Source: a virus. From it: a stretch of 40,735 nucleotides of DNA. Numbering within the stretch: the stretch's first letter is position 1; each line of letters opens with the position of its first letter. Location: the IMG/VR virus record IMGVR_UViG_3300005264_000016, positions 1 through 40,735 of that record; one strand, written 5' to 3'. Both the position numbers and the translations under genes were made by a program. Positions 8,552-17,902 of this stretch are shown here, one piece after another. The notes below the pieces were generated by a model. The model had not been told where the DNA came from. It saw only the letters and a list, made by a program, of their open reading frames with translations, and made no database searches.

Positions 8552-9018
8552 TGAGCTCAGAAACATACCCTCCATTGGTAGACAATCCAGATATACACGC
8601 AGGTCCTTACACGGTTCCAATTGTTTCTCCTGTTTCACAGGACAGAAATCAGTTGGTTATGGTTTCTAAGTTCTCTAACGGAGATGAGCAGCGGCGGCTG
8701 ATTTTCGACAGAACGAGAACTGAAATAGTTGCCAAACATGAAAAATTGACGGTCAATTGGTACAACAAAATATTGAGTTTTTACAATGATAGGAACGGAG
8801 CTTTTGACTCGTTTAATTTGTGGTTTAGGTGGCGATATGATGTTTCCACTCTTTTATGGGACCCTTGGAATACTCCGGCTCCTTATAAATATAGATTTTC
8901 TGAGGATGCTTTGAAGGTTACTTCGTATAAAGACATATGGTTCGATGTAGAGGTTAAATTAATCGAAACAAACGAGCTAGAAGACGTGTCATCGACCGTT
9001 TTGAGGGATACCCAATGA
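8551..9018 (+). CDS. Distal tail/minor tail protein (lambda M-like position)
   Basis: The 155-residue product follows the tape measure with a TAATG overlap. It contains KLTVNWYNKILSFYNDRNGAFDSFNLWF, a segment seen in phage minor tail proteins of the DUF2460-like type, which usually read FY--R-G--DSF. It lies where lambda has gene M and where many phages have a distal tail protein that joins the tube to the tip. The exact family is uncertain. Confidence 0.6.
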   Translation: MSSETYPPLVDNPDIHAGPYTVPIVSPVSQDRNQLVMVSKFSNGDEQRRLIFDRTRTEIVAKHEKLTVNWYNKILSFYNDRNGAFDSFNLWFRWRYDVSTLLWDPWNTPAPYKYRFSEDALKVTSYKDIWFDVEVKLIETNELEDVSSTVLRDTQ

Positions 9019-9659
9019 GACCTATAGATCCAGTAGTAATAGCTCAACTTGGCAGCTTACAATTCGTTCCTGCTATTTTGGTAGAAATAGCTTTTAATCC
9101 GGGCACGGATGCCTTTTTTTATACCAGTTGGACAAGACCGTTAGTGAACGGTGGTAATACTTTTAGTCCTAGAGGCATGGAGTTGTCCCAACCTATTAGT
9201 TACGGTGCTTCAGCAATAGTTGATCACACGAGCATAAAATTAGATGATGTAAATAGAGATGTATATTTTAAACTTAGAGATATCGATACTACTCTCGACC
9301 AAAGCGTAACGATTTATGTAACCGTTCTTAAAGTAGAGGATTTCAGTATTTTAGGGACTTCGATACTTTGGAAGGGCTTTATGTCTGGTTGGGGATACTC
9401 GAGCGGAACAACGTCAATTAGACTGGTTTCAATCATGGACAGGTGGACTAACATAACAACTTCTAAATATTCAGGTAGCTGTAGATGGAAGATTTTTAAG
9501 GGATCTGAATGTATGTACACAGGCCCATCAACATCATGTGATAGGAATTACGGCACCTGCGTTGGTTACGGAAATTCATCCAATTTTGGGGGCTTTAGGT
9601 TTATACCAAAAATACAGAACAGAATAAGACATGCAAACGACCAAAAAGACGACAAATAA
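9015..9659 (+). CDS. Minor tail protein L-like (DUF2163/BR0599 type) with four-cysteine C-terminal domain
   Basis: The 214-residue product overlaps the upstream gene by four bases (ATGA). The N-terminal two thirds are beta-rich. The C-terminal domain has four cysteines at residues 156, 166, 175 and 182, followed by an NFGGFRFIP stretch. This is the arrangement of lambda gpL and DUF2163 proteins, where such cysteines bind a metal or iron-sulfur cluster at the tail tip. It lies between the distal tail gene and the NlpC/P60-like gene, which matches L-K-J order. Metal binding is inferred from the family. Confidence 0.78.
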   Translation: MRPIDPVVIAQLGSLQFVPAILVEIAFNPGTDAFFYTSWTRPLVNGGNTFSPRGMELSQPISYGASAIVDHTSIKLDDVNRDVYFKLRDIDTTLDQSVTIYVTVLKVEDFSILGTSILWKGFMSGWGYSSGTTSIRLVSIMDRWTNITTSKYSGSCRWKIFKGSECMYTGPSTSCDRNYGTCVGYGNSSNFGGFRFIPKIQNRIRHANDQKDDK

Positions 9660-10110
9660 CGGTTACAACCATTTCAAAAAGTGTTCTGAAGTTATTTCAA
9701 CACTTTTCGGAGTTAAGTACAGGCTGGGTTCGGCTACTGAAAAAGACAGCTTGGACTGTTTTAAGGCGCTGGTTTTGTACATTGAAGGTGTTTATGGCGA
9801 CAAAATACCATTGTCGTATAACGGAGTTTCGTACAACAAGTGTTGCGAGATATATGGCAAAAATAGCACAAAAGCCATGAAATTATTTTCTGGATACATA
9901 AAGCATAATTTTACTGAGACAAAGGATAACAATATTTTTGTAGGTGATATTATGCTTTTTTATAATAAAAAGGATGTCGTTGAGTCGGTTGGAATAAGTG
10001 CCGGCAATTCAAAGGCAGTTGTAATCACAAAGGAACGTGGTGCAATCATGATAATAACTAACTATTACGATCACCACAAGGGGTACAGATGGCAGCAGCG
10101 ATACCTTTAG
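9631..10110 (+). CDS. NlpC/P60-like tail protein with altered active site
   Basis: The 159-residue product overlaps the L-like gene by 29 bases and the J-like gene by 22. It has the NlpC/P60 plan: YRLGSATEKDSLDCFKALVLYI with the expected nucleophile Cys43, then GDIMLFYN at 105-112. The following strand usually reads HVGI-LGNGK and starts with the catalytic histidine; here it reads VESVGISAGNSK, with Ser119 at that place. Active members cleave peptidoglycan peptides during entry. This one may be inactive, structural, or use another residue, such as one of the two histidines near 148-149. The fold call rests on the motif pair and on synteny with lambda K. Confidence 0.65.
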   Translation: MQTTKKTTNNGYNHFKKCSEVISTLFGVKYRLGSATEKDSLDCFKALVLYIEGVYGDKIPLSYNGVSYNKCCEIYGKNSTKAMKLFSGYIKHNFTETKDNNIFVGDIMLFYNKKDVVESVGISAGNSKAVVITKERGAIMIITNYYDHHKGYRWQQRYL

Positions 10111-12911
10111 CGATAGGACTTTTGGCGTCCACAGCAACCACTACAGCAGTTACAGCAGGAGTTTTGTCAGCCGCATCGGCAGCTTTCATCATGGCCGGAA
10201 CACAGGTTTTGGCATCAGTAGTAGCATCTCATATGAGTTCAGATCAGCAAGGCGAGGCAAACGGACTTCAGAATTTGAGAGGGAACACCATCAGTTCTCA
10301 AAAAACAATCCCAATATTATATGGACGGCACAGGGTTGGCGGCAACGACCTATACATAGGAGCAAGTGATGATTCCGTGGTCGCTCTGCAAGCCATATGC
10401 GAAGGTCCTATTTCGGGTATAGAGTCTATAGAAGTCCCAAACGCGTCTCAAACAGTTGAAGCAATCTTTATAGATGGTCAACCTATTTATGAGTTTGATT
10501 CAACATATTATACTAGAAAGAACGGTTCTTCGGGTGTCCCCCAAGCTGACGAATATATTCCACATTCGTCTTCTAAAATAGCTCGTACAATAATGCTAGG
10601 TGCTGCAAACCAAAATGCTATTCCTTGGGTTGTCAATTTGTTTCCGGAAGCTACAGACAGGTACAAGCATATTGCGTATGTAGCCTTTCGGATCAAGGCT
10701 GAGGGGGTTACAGCTCTTCCTAGAAGAGAAGTAATTGTAAAAGCAAAGATAATTAAAGATATACGAACTGGGGTAGATACTTTTTCAAGAAATCCAGTGG
10801 ATATCTTATATGATTATGTTAGCAACTCTCGATATGGACTGGGATGGGATTCTAGTCTTATTGATACCGTTTCATGGCAATCTGCAGCAAGATATGCTGA
10901 AATGAAAAACTTTAATATTGATTTCGGAATTACTGGGCCAACAAAAGCTCAGTTCGTGATTGACAGTATTTTGAGATATTTCAGAGGCACATTGACGTGG
11001 TGGGAGGGGAAGTTATATTTAAAATATAGCGATTATCCACTCGAGGTTTCATCATTTACTGTTGATGATGAAGTAATCATGATTGATGGCGATAAAGGTA
11101 GTCTTGTCTCCGTTAATGAGCCGGATAGATCCTCAAAGCCTAAGGCTGTAAGAGTTCGATATATGACAACAAATTTCACCTCTTTTGATTTTACTCTCGA
11201 CGATTTTAATATCGGAGAGTCAGAAGCCTTTACTCAACAAATCGACCTACCTGCTTTCCAAAGCAAAGTGGCTGCTAATGATATAGGAACCTACGCCCTT
11301 AAACGTGGAAAAAGAAACCGAACGTACACAGTCACGTTAAGAGCTGATATGATCCAATTAGACATCGGCGATGTTGGGTTTTTGACATCCAGTGAGCTTG
11401 GTATTGCCAACCAGCCTGTAAGGGTTGCCCAAAGCAATTTTTCATCGGACAGCTCGTGTACTGTAGTTTTTATGGAAGAGGACAACAGTATTTATGAGCA
11501 CGATCCCGTTACCGAACCTTCTGAACTTGGAGAATTGCACTTATTTGAGTCTGCAAACGCACCACCACCGGTAAAGAATGTTTCTATGAGTGAAACCTTA
11601 TACCACTATAGACGGCGGTCATATAACAGGGTTGTAGTTGCTTATGATTCGCCTGTGGACGAGAGCACGACGCCACCGACACCTTATGGGTGGTATAGCC
11701 ATGCAAACGTCTATACAGGGTTTGACTTTTGGAAACCGGTTGATCCTTTGAACGAAAGTGAAATCGGTGCTCCATTCCCTGACGATCCTACTGAGGCTAA
11801 GCTTTCCAATCCAACTGAATATTATGATGAAATAGAGTCGGGTGATTTAATATATTTATTAGATGAACCAAATCCAGACCTAAAAACTAAGCATGTTATT
11901 GGCAAGAGAGGCGGTAACATTATAAGGATTTCAGATTGGTCATTTGGTTTTGGTTACCAAAGATTTAAACTTATCAAGAGAAACTCCTTAAAAACGATCT
12001 CAGGGTCCAGAAACCAAGCTCTTATAGACCCAGCAGAGGAAGGCCAAACATACTATATAGCTCCAGTGTCGGTGTCTACATCAGGTACAGTTCAGGACTT
12101 TGGAACGGAAACAATATATGAGTATACCGTTATAGGTGCTTCTAAAACAGTACCTCCTGAAATAGGTAACTTTACTGCTGGGTTTACAGATCAAGGTCTA
12201 ACTTTCAATATCCAACCGAAAGATACTGATAAAGGAGTCGATATACATGGGTACGAGCTACGCAGAGGTCCTACATTTGATACGGGTGTTAGGATTTATA
12301 CTTCAACATCAGGTAGCGGCAGTATTCCCGATGTCATGCCGCCCAATACCACCAATTCAATATGGGCATCTTCAGTTGGTGACAATGGGCTAAGTGCACC
12401 GACTACATTCAGATTGATTGGGGCAACTGACCATCCTGAATATAAACCTTTTGGTTCTAGAGTAGTCAAAACGTTTACCTTCGTATTCAACGAAGCTAGC
12501 TCTATGAATATAACTTCGAATGGTAACTATTTCAGATGTGCTCAAACAGGCGATAACTTATATGGGTACATAATATCAAATCCTGTCAATATGTATCCAA
12601 CTATGCCAGACGCGTACCCAAATTTCTCCAAAACGGTTTATTTGAGTTTAAGTCATAGAGTTCAAGGCACGGTAGCCCCTGAAGCCGGAGCTCCGGTTGG
12701 CATAAGGTCTTCTGTGTCTTTTGTTAGGGGTGGCGCTTATTCAGAGTTCAAAGGTGATACGATGGCTTTTTTTGCTTCGGGGATAGGCTCTCATTTGGTG
12801 ATAAGATTTGACATAATAGATACTGTTTTAGGGTCTTTTTATGAAATAAGTAAAGATATTGAAGTTTCCATTTACCAACGAATTCTGCGTTGGTCTGATA
12901 TGATAAGGTAG
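10089..12911 (+). CDS. Tail tip attachment protein (lambda J / GTA tip-like)
   Basis: The 940-residue product has an Ala-rich hydrophobic N terminus (residues 1-45), then LRGNTISSQKTIPILYGRHRVGG and LQAICEGPISGIESIEV, the opening signature of J-like central tip proteins. A beta-rich body follows with a phage tail region around 230-480 (RNPVDILYDYVSNSRYGLGW) and fibronectin-like strands near the C terminus. Such proteins form the central tip and often bind the host receptor. AAGGGGT precedes the start. It ends the conserved tail block, and the adhesin genes follow. Confidence 0.88.
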   Translation: MAAAIPLAIGLLASTATTTAVTAGVLSAASAAFIMAGTQVLASVVASHMSSDQQGEANGLQNLRGNTISSQKTIPILYGRHRVGGNDLYIGASDDSVVALQAICEGPISGIESIEVPNASQTVEAIFIDGQPIYEFDSTYYTRKNGSSGVPQADEYIPHSSSKIARTIMLGAANQNAIPWVVNLFPEATDRYKHIAYVAFRIKAEGVTALPRREVIVKAKIIKDIRTGVDTFSRNPVDILYDYVSNSRYGLGWDSSLIDTVSWQSAARYAEMKNFNIDFGITGPTKAQFVIDSILRYFRGTLTWWEGKLYLKYSDYPLEVSSFTVDDEVIMIDGDKGSLVSVNEPDRSSKPKAVRVRYMTTNFTSFDFTLDDFNIGESEAFTQQIDLPAFQSKVAANDIGTYALKRGKRNRTYTVTLRADMIQLDIGDVGFLTSSELGIANQPVRVAQSNFSSDSSCTVVFMEEDNSIYEHDPVTEPSELGELHLFESANAPPPVKNVSMSETLYHYRRRSYNRVVVAYDSPVDESTTPPTPYGWYSHANVYTGFDFWKPVDPLNESEIGAPFPDDPTEAKLSNPTEYYDEIESGDLIYLLDEPNPDLKTKHVIGKRGGNIIRISDWSFGFGYQRFKLIKRNSLKTISGSRNQALIDPAEEGQTYYIAPVSVSTSGTVQDFGTETIYEYTVIGASKTVPPEIGNFTAGFTDQGLTFNIQPKDTDKGVDIHGYELRRGPTFDTGVRIYTSTSGSGSIPDVMPPNTTNSIWASSVGDNGLSAPTTFRLIGATDHPEYKPFGSRVVKTFTFVFNEASSMNITSNGNYFRCAQTGDNLYGYIISNPVNMYPTMPDAYPNFSKTVYLSLSHRVQGTVAPEAGAPVGIRSSVSFVRGGAYSEFKGDTMAFFASGIGSHLVIRFDIIDTVLGSFYEISKDIEVSIYQRILRWSDMIR

Positions 12912-12914
12912 CAT

Positions 12915-15410
12915 ATGACTGATTATAATCAAGATGTACCTAGCTTTGATCACAAGTGGCCTGATGATATCGAGGCTATGCTTGCTAATTTTCAGACCAT
13001 AAGGTCGAAATTCATAGGTGCTAGCGAGCCAACTATTGATGCAACCGAAGATGACGGTACGTTAATACCGGGAGGCGGGGCGTTAGCTTCTATGCAATGG
13101 TGGGCTGACACATCGGCTAGAATTCTTAAGCTTAGAAGTACAGGTAATGATGGATGGTGGAATACTATCAATCTAGATTATGCTATGGTAGACCAGCATA
13201 ACAGACCAGAAACGTTCCTGTCTGACTTACAGAGAAAGGCAAGTATTGTCAGAAGCCAAGAAATATTCCCAAAGGCTGTTTCATCAACTTATATAAAAGT
13301 AGGGTACACAATCCATGACCCTATAACCATAAATCCGGGATGGATAGAAACTGAAAACCTTTTAGTCCAAGGAGTGTTTAAGGCAGACACAATAACCTGT
13401 AGGATTTTGAATGTCACAGAGTACGCCACAATTGAAGCTATGCAAGTCGATCGCAATACCAAACTATTTGGGTTGCTTGATGTCCACGGTGCTGTCACAG
13501 CTCGTAGTACTGTAGACATTGCTGGTAATTTGTTTGTGCATAGCGATATAAAGTCTGATTATTCAAATTCTAAAGCGTACTTCTATGATGTTTATGTATC
13601 TTCTCGTATCAGAAATAGCCTTGCTATAGAAACAGATCTAACTGTTGGTAGAAATGCACGTGTGGCTAATACCTTAACGTCCAACAACGTAAGAGCTTAT
13701 TATAGTATAATTGGGGGATCCGTAACTGGTACATACGGAACTTTTACAGAAAATCTTAGAGCTAGAAAAGTTTTTTATTGTGAACAACAAATAGGCTCAG
13801 AAGCAGAAAAAGTTCCTTTGATGTATGTTGATTACATTGGTGATCCTGATGATAGAGCAGATGAGATATGGACTTCTACCATAGATGCTTTTGATGTAAA
13901 CTGTAATACTACTAATGCTAAAAGAGTATATGTAGATAATTTACAGTGTTTTTGGACTATTACAGCTAAAGATATAGTGGCGTCTGGCAATGTCTCAGCC
14001 GTCAATATTGGGGCGTCTGGGATTATCACAACTGTAGATTTAGCGTCGTCAGGGACTATTTATGCTCAGAACATTACAGCCACTAATATAATTACATCCA
14101 ATATCTCCGCTGTAGGTGGTACTTTCTCGGTAGAGTTACGGGCTAAGACGTTTTATTGTGATCAACAAATAGGAAGCCCTACCGAAAAGGTTCCTGTTCT
14201 ATATGTCGATACTATAGGATCTTACAGCAATAGAGTTAATTCATTATGGGTAACAAATTTAAGTATTAATAGCCTTACTGCTTCCACTGTGACATGCGAC
14301 AATTTGGTAGCTAACCAAAACATTTATTGTAACCAGTTAGGGGCTACTAATGATATGGTCCATAGGGCATACGTGAGTAACATAGGCGATAGCTCTCATA
14401 GGGTTTCTGACTTGTGGGTGAATAATTTCAACACTGTAAACGTTAATTGTACCAACGTAAATGCCAGCAATGACATTGTCGGCGGGTCTGTTACAGGTGG
14501 GTATGCAACCTTCACACAAAATCTAAGAGTGCATAAGGTTATCTACTGTAGTCAACAAATAGGTATTGACATAGAAAAAGTTCCTTTGATGTATGTTGAT
14601 TACATTGGTGACCCTGATGATAGAGTAGACGAGATATGGACTTCTACCATAGATGCTTTTGATGTAAACTCTGACCGCGTTACTACTAAAAGAGTTAACG
14701 CAGATAATTTACAGTGTTTTTGGACTATTACAGCTAAAGATATAGTGGCGTCTGGCAATGTCTCAGCCGTCAATATTGGGGCGTCTGGGTCTGTAGATTG
14801 CAACACCATGGCTATTGCCGGTGACCTTTTTGTTTCTGGGTCTATCTATTGCGATGATTCGGTTATACACCCACTACCTCCAGAAAGAAGTAAAGAAATT
14901 CCTGCTACTAGTGGTAAAAATTATAGTGATAGGTATATTAGATCCATAGACAAAGATTTTATGTCTAACACTCGGAAAGAAAGTTGGCATAAAAAGGTTA
15001 CTCAAATTGGAAGCAGTTACAAGATAGACAGCGGTAAAAGCGCTGTTGACAGGGCCTACAGTGTAGTTTTTATGAAGAAAGGTTCTTACTGCGTGGCTGC
15101 TAACCTTACCTGTGCAGTAGGTTCTTCTGTAGCTAAGGGCCAATACGGGATTGAGGTTGTTGTTAAGAATACCGATATTGAGAAATCTTACGTTAGTGGC
15201 GCATTCGAATATAGTAACACAACGTTCCCTATTAGCCTTGACCAATATGGACTTGAGTCTGCCTTTATCTGTGGTTCGGAAAGAGGGTCTGTGTTTTTCG
15301 ACGTTAGAGAAGACTCTTATGTCTTGGTTAAAATTAGAGCTGTCAGGACTAAGGAAGTCAATGTTTTCCATGTCTTATTGGGTTATTCAGTTGAAATAAC
15401 TGAAAATTAA
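12915..15410 (+). CDS. Repeat-containing tail adhesin/fibre protein 1
   Basis: The 831-residue product begins four bases after the J-like gene. The N-terminal 130 residues form a separate domain with SMQWWADTSARILKLRS, as in proteins that attach to a tail tip. The middle is built of repeats with the core QQIG---EKVP-(M/L)YVD-IG----R---(L/I)W, a variant of the LGS--RW--IYA repeat of phage fibres. One repeat block is nearly duplicated at DNA level (13806-14021 and 14574-14789). The C-terminal 170 residues, after GSSYKIDSGKS, form a beta-rich head that could be a jelly-roll receptor-binding domain. Receptor binding is inferred. Confidence 0.7.
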   Translation: MTDYNQDVPSFDHKWPDDIEAMLANFQTIRSKFIGASEPTIDATEDDGTLIPGGGALASMQWWADTSARILKLRSTGNDGWWNTINLDYAMVDQHNRPETFLSDLQRKASIVRSQEIFPKAVSSTYIKVGYTIHDPITINPGWIETENLLVQGVFKADTITCRILNVTEYATIEAMQVDRNTKLFGLLDVHGAVTARSTVDIAGNLFVHSDIKSDYSNSKAYFYDVYVSSRIRNSLAIETDLTVGRNARVANTLTSNNVRAYYSIIGGSVTGTYGTFTENLRARKVFYCEQQIGSEAEKVPLMYVDYIGDPDDRADEIWTSTIDAFDVNCNTTNAKRVYVDNLQCFWTITAKDIVASGNVSAVNIGASGIITTVDLASSGTIYAQNITATNIITSNISAVGGTFSVELRAKTFYCDQQIGSPTEKVPVLYVDTIGSYSNRVNSLWVTNLSINSLTASTVTCDNLVANQNIYCNQLGATNDMVHRAYVSNIGDSSHRVSDLWVNNFNTVNVNCTNVNASNDIVGGSVTGGYATFTQNLRVHKVIYCSQQIGIDIEKVPLMYVDYIGDPDDRVDEIWTSTIDAFDVNSDRVTTKRVNADNLQCFWTITAKDIVASGNVSAVNIGASGSVDCNTMAIAGDLFVSGSIYCDDSVIHPLPPERSKEIPATSGKNYSDRYIRSIDKDFMSNTRKESWHKKVTQIGSSYKIDSGKSAVDRAYSVVFMKKGSYCVAANLTCAVGSSVAKGQYGIEVVVKNTDIEKSYVSGAFEYSNTTFPISLDQYGLESAFICGSERGSVFFDVREDSYVLVKIRAVRTKEVNVFHVLLGYSVEITEN
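13806..14021 (+). repeat. Internal direct repeat, copy A (216 bp)
   Basis: This segment of the adhesin gene aligns without gaps to 14574-14789, exactly 768 bp (256 codons) downstream. The last part, from about 13935 onward, is base-for-base identical. The differences cluster in a 30-base stretch around 13899-13932. Identity including silent positions points to a recent duplication or gene conversion. Confidence 0.9.
14574..14789 (+). repeat. Internal direct repeat, copy B (216 bp)
   Basis: This is the second copy of the repeat at 13806-14021. It is in frame and encodes EKVPLMYVDYIGDPDDR, then a variable core, then DNLQCFWTITAKDIVASGNV. Between the copies lies a more diverged protein-level copy (DQQIGSPTEKVPVLYVDTIG). 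Confidence 0.9.
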
Positions 15411-15450
15411 AGGTATATTACGTTATGACAATATCTCAATTGGAGGGTGC

Positions 15451-17400
15451 ATGGCTGGTACAGTTTATTTAGAAGGTGAAGTTACTGAGTTATCAGAGGC
15501 TCAAGGGGACTACGAACTAGTTCAAGTATTTTCAGTTGGCACAACTGGTCCGCCGGCTTCTGATGCTGCTGAGTATGCTATAGCTTCTGGATCTTTTATT
15601 CTAGCGTCTGCTATCAGAACGTACAGACACATACAATTATCTGGTTCTGCAGAAACTGTGAACGAGTCTTTTGGGAATATGTCTGTAGGCCACATTCTTC
15701 GACTAAGTGGCTTTGACTGTTTGCAAGAAAATTGGTCAGAAGGAAGAATATCTATATATGTACCTTTACATGGTGAAGAAGTAGAATTAGTTTCAGAAGC
15801 TTTTGGAGAGTTTTATTTTTCGGTAGCATTGGAAGGAGAGGCATTCCAAGCAACAGAAGCTACTGGTGACTTCGAAATGCAACTGGCTCTATCTGGGGTG
15901 GCATATCAAATTTCTGAAGGCCACGGGCTTATGTCTAAGCTTAGTAGACTCTTCGGTGAAGTTACACAGGTGTCTTTTGGTGAGTCTGCTCACTTAAGAG
16001 AAATAACTTTTTTAGAAGGTGACGACTCTGAGCAATTGTCTAAGGGGTGTGGTGAGTTTACAACGAGAGGGGAAACACATACCTATAGGTATGAATATCT
16101 GGAAGGAGAATCTGTTCAGGGTAGTTATAGTTACTACGCAAGCGAATGCGGTACTCTTTTCGGAGCTCATTTTCAAACGACAGCTAGGCTACACGGGTCG
16201 ACATACCAGCTTTCGCATGGAGAGAACATAAGGAACGACCCTAGGAACACTATTAGAGTAACATCGTATTTGAGAGGTGAGGCAACACAATATAATGAAG
16301 CCGAGTGTTCTAAGATAATATTGGACAAACATTTCTCTGGGTTAGCTACGTGGATAAGTGAATCCATTGGCCGAATACCATTAATTAAAGTGTTGTTGTT
16401 CCAGCAGAGTGTTAGTACGATAGCAAGTAAATCGGTCGGGGGGGACGATTATGACATCGTGTCAGGCAGAGACAAAAACCGTATAGCGGTGACTTCTGGA
16501 GTAGGATTGGGTTTCGAGCCGTCCCATCCAGAAATAAGTATTCATTTGGCATTATTTGGAGTGGCTGCTCAATGGAGTGAGGCCGATGGATATATAGTAG
16601 TAGAGGATCACTTGTTCGGGGAAGGGACTCAATTCTTTGAAGCGGATGGGTCTTTTAAAACCTTCAAATATCTTAAAGGAGAAACATACCGTTATTCTTT
16701 AGCGTCAGGTTTTATTTCTGAAGAGCAGCTAATGGAAGGAGAATCCTTTCAGGTCAGCGAAGGCGATCCAGCTCCATTACAGGAATGGACAGCTCTTTAT
16801 GGTGATGCCGAGTTAGTAACCGAGGGCTTTAACAATATATTTATTACTGAAGCTATCCTGAGAGGAGTAGCCGAGTTTGTTGCAGAAGTTGATTTGGCAC
16901 CTATAAGGATGATATATTACGGGTTTAAAGGTTTACCAACCCAATATAACGAGTCCGTGAACACGTCTTTTTCTTCTCAAGTGTTTATAGATGGACTAGG
17001 CGAGAATGTTTTGTCTGCCGATGGTTTTATAACTCTAGGAAAGGCTTTGTTCGCTTTTGCTGAACAAGTATCAGAAGCTGATCTAGCTGATTTGCGTGAG
17101 AATACGCCCTTGTATGGTGTCACCGAGCAGTTGACCTATTCTGAAGGGTATTGCACAACTCATAAGGCTTTAAGTGGCGTGGCTGAACAAGCTTTTGTGG
17201 CCGAGCCAGTCATAATGGTAATACATAGGTTTTTAACAGGAACTGAGCCTGTCCGGATGAGCGACGGCATAGGATCAGCTCTATTTGAAACAATTGCTGG
17301 AGGTCAAGGTGATCAAGTGTTTGAAGCATCAGGTTTAATGTCGCTTTCGACGATACTAGAACCTGTTACCGATCCATCAATCGAATTATATAATTTTTAA
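15451..17400 (+). CDS. Tail-region protein made of about 25 degenerate 20-21-residue repeats
   Basis: The 649-residue product follows a GGAGGG site. Almost its whole length divides into units of 20-21 residues with consensus L-G-A-Q-SEA-G followed by 7-8 variable, often aromatic or hydrophobic residues. Clear examples are LEGEAFQATEATGDFEMQLA, LFGVAAQWSEADGYIVVEDH and LFGEGTQFFEADGSFKTFKY, all 20 residues long. A few units carry insertions (residues 26-60, 205-275 and 325-370). Short periodic strands of this kind suggest a beta-solenoid or a fibrous shaft. The family was not recognised. Position between two adhesins suggests a virion fibre or baseplate spike component. No catalytic motif was seen. 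Confidence 0.6.
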   Translation: MAGTVYLEGEVTELSEAQGDYELVQVFSVGTTGPPASDAAEYAIASGSFILASAIRTYRHIQLSGSAETVNESFGNMSVGHILRLSGFDCLQENWSEGRISIYVPLHGEEVELVSEAFGEFYFSVALEGEAFQATEATGDFEMQLALSGVAYQISEGHGLMSKLSRLFGEVTQVSFGESAHLREITFLEGDDSEQLSKGCGEFTTRGETHTYRYEYLEGESVQGSYSYYASECGTLFGAHFQTTARLHGSTYQLSHGENIRNDPRNTIRVTSYLRGEATQYNEAECSKIILDKHFSGLATWISESIGRIPLIKVLLFQQSVSTIASKSVGGDDYDIVSGRDKNRIAVTSGVGLGFEPSHPEISIHLALFGVAAQWSEADGYIVVEDHLFGEGTQFFEADGSFKTFKYLKGETYRYSLASGFISEEQLMEGESFQVSEGDPAPLQEWTALYGDAELVTEGFNNIFITEAILRGVAEFVAEVDLAPIRMIYYGFKGLPTQYNESVNTSFSSQVFIDGLGENVLSADGFITLGKALFAFAEQVSEADLADLRENTPLYGVTEQLTYSEGYCTTHKALSGVAEQAFVAEPVIMVIHRFLTGTEPVRMSDGIGSALFETIAGGQGDQVFEASGLMSLSTILEPVTDPSIELYNF

Positions 17401-17420
17401 ACTAATCAAAGGGGTAAAAA

Positions 17421-17897
17421 ATGGCTATTATCAATGGGTATAGCAATTATACAGCAGCAGGACTTCAGAACCATGGAATGGCAGTAACAGATACAGCTTA
17501 TCAGCCTCCGGTAGCCAACGATGTTGTTGTTGGCCTTTGCTTACAAACCAACCCATTCCAGACAGGCTATGTACCCGGAACTGTGACAAGCGAGCCAATC
17601 GGAATTGGTGGTTACACAAGGGCTGTGGCAAAGAGTGGTGACCCTTCAGGAACGGGCGTGTGGACAGTATCGGCTCAGACAGATGTAACTGAAATAGAAA
17701 ATCAGGCATCGATCACTTTCAATGTTTCTACAGCTAGCTGGGGCACTGTTTATTATTTTGGTGTTTTTGATAATGCAGATCCAAATGTTGGCCAATTGAT
17801 ATGGGGAGCGGCAGTTACAACTCCAAAACTGATAGAGAATGAAACAGTAGTAGTTTTTACACCACAGGCTTTGAAAATAAAAGCTAGAAATGTGTAA
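17421..17897 (+). CDS. Small virion/tail-associated protein
   Basis: The 158-residue product starts after AAAGGGG. Its C-terminal half contains SWGTVYYFGVFDNADPNVG, then LIWGAA and a late VVFTPQALKIKA strand. This resembles a family of small phage structural proteins with the pattern WGTV--FGIFD---GG-LL--GAL. These are usually found next to tail fibre genes. A structural role in the tail is inferred from this resemblance and position; the precise function is unknown. Confidence 0.5.
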   Translation: MAIINGYSNYTAAGLQNHGMAVTDTAYQPPVANDVVVGLCLQTNPFQTGYVPGTVTSEPIGIGGYTRAVAKSGDPSGTGVWTVSAQTDVTEIENQASITFNVSTASWGTVYYFGVFDNADPNVGQLIWGAAVTTPKLIENETVVVFTPQALKIKARNV

Positions 17898-17902
17898 ACA
17901 AA

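Noticed and set aside
14874-15371. 165-codon minus-strand frame opposite the first adhesin
   Set aside because: It lies antisense to an intact gene with clear domain content; no ribosome binding site or neighbour supports it.
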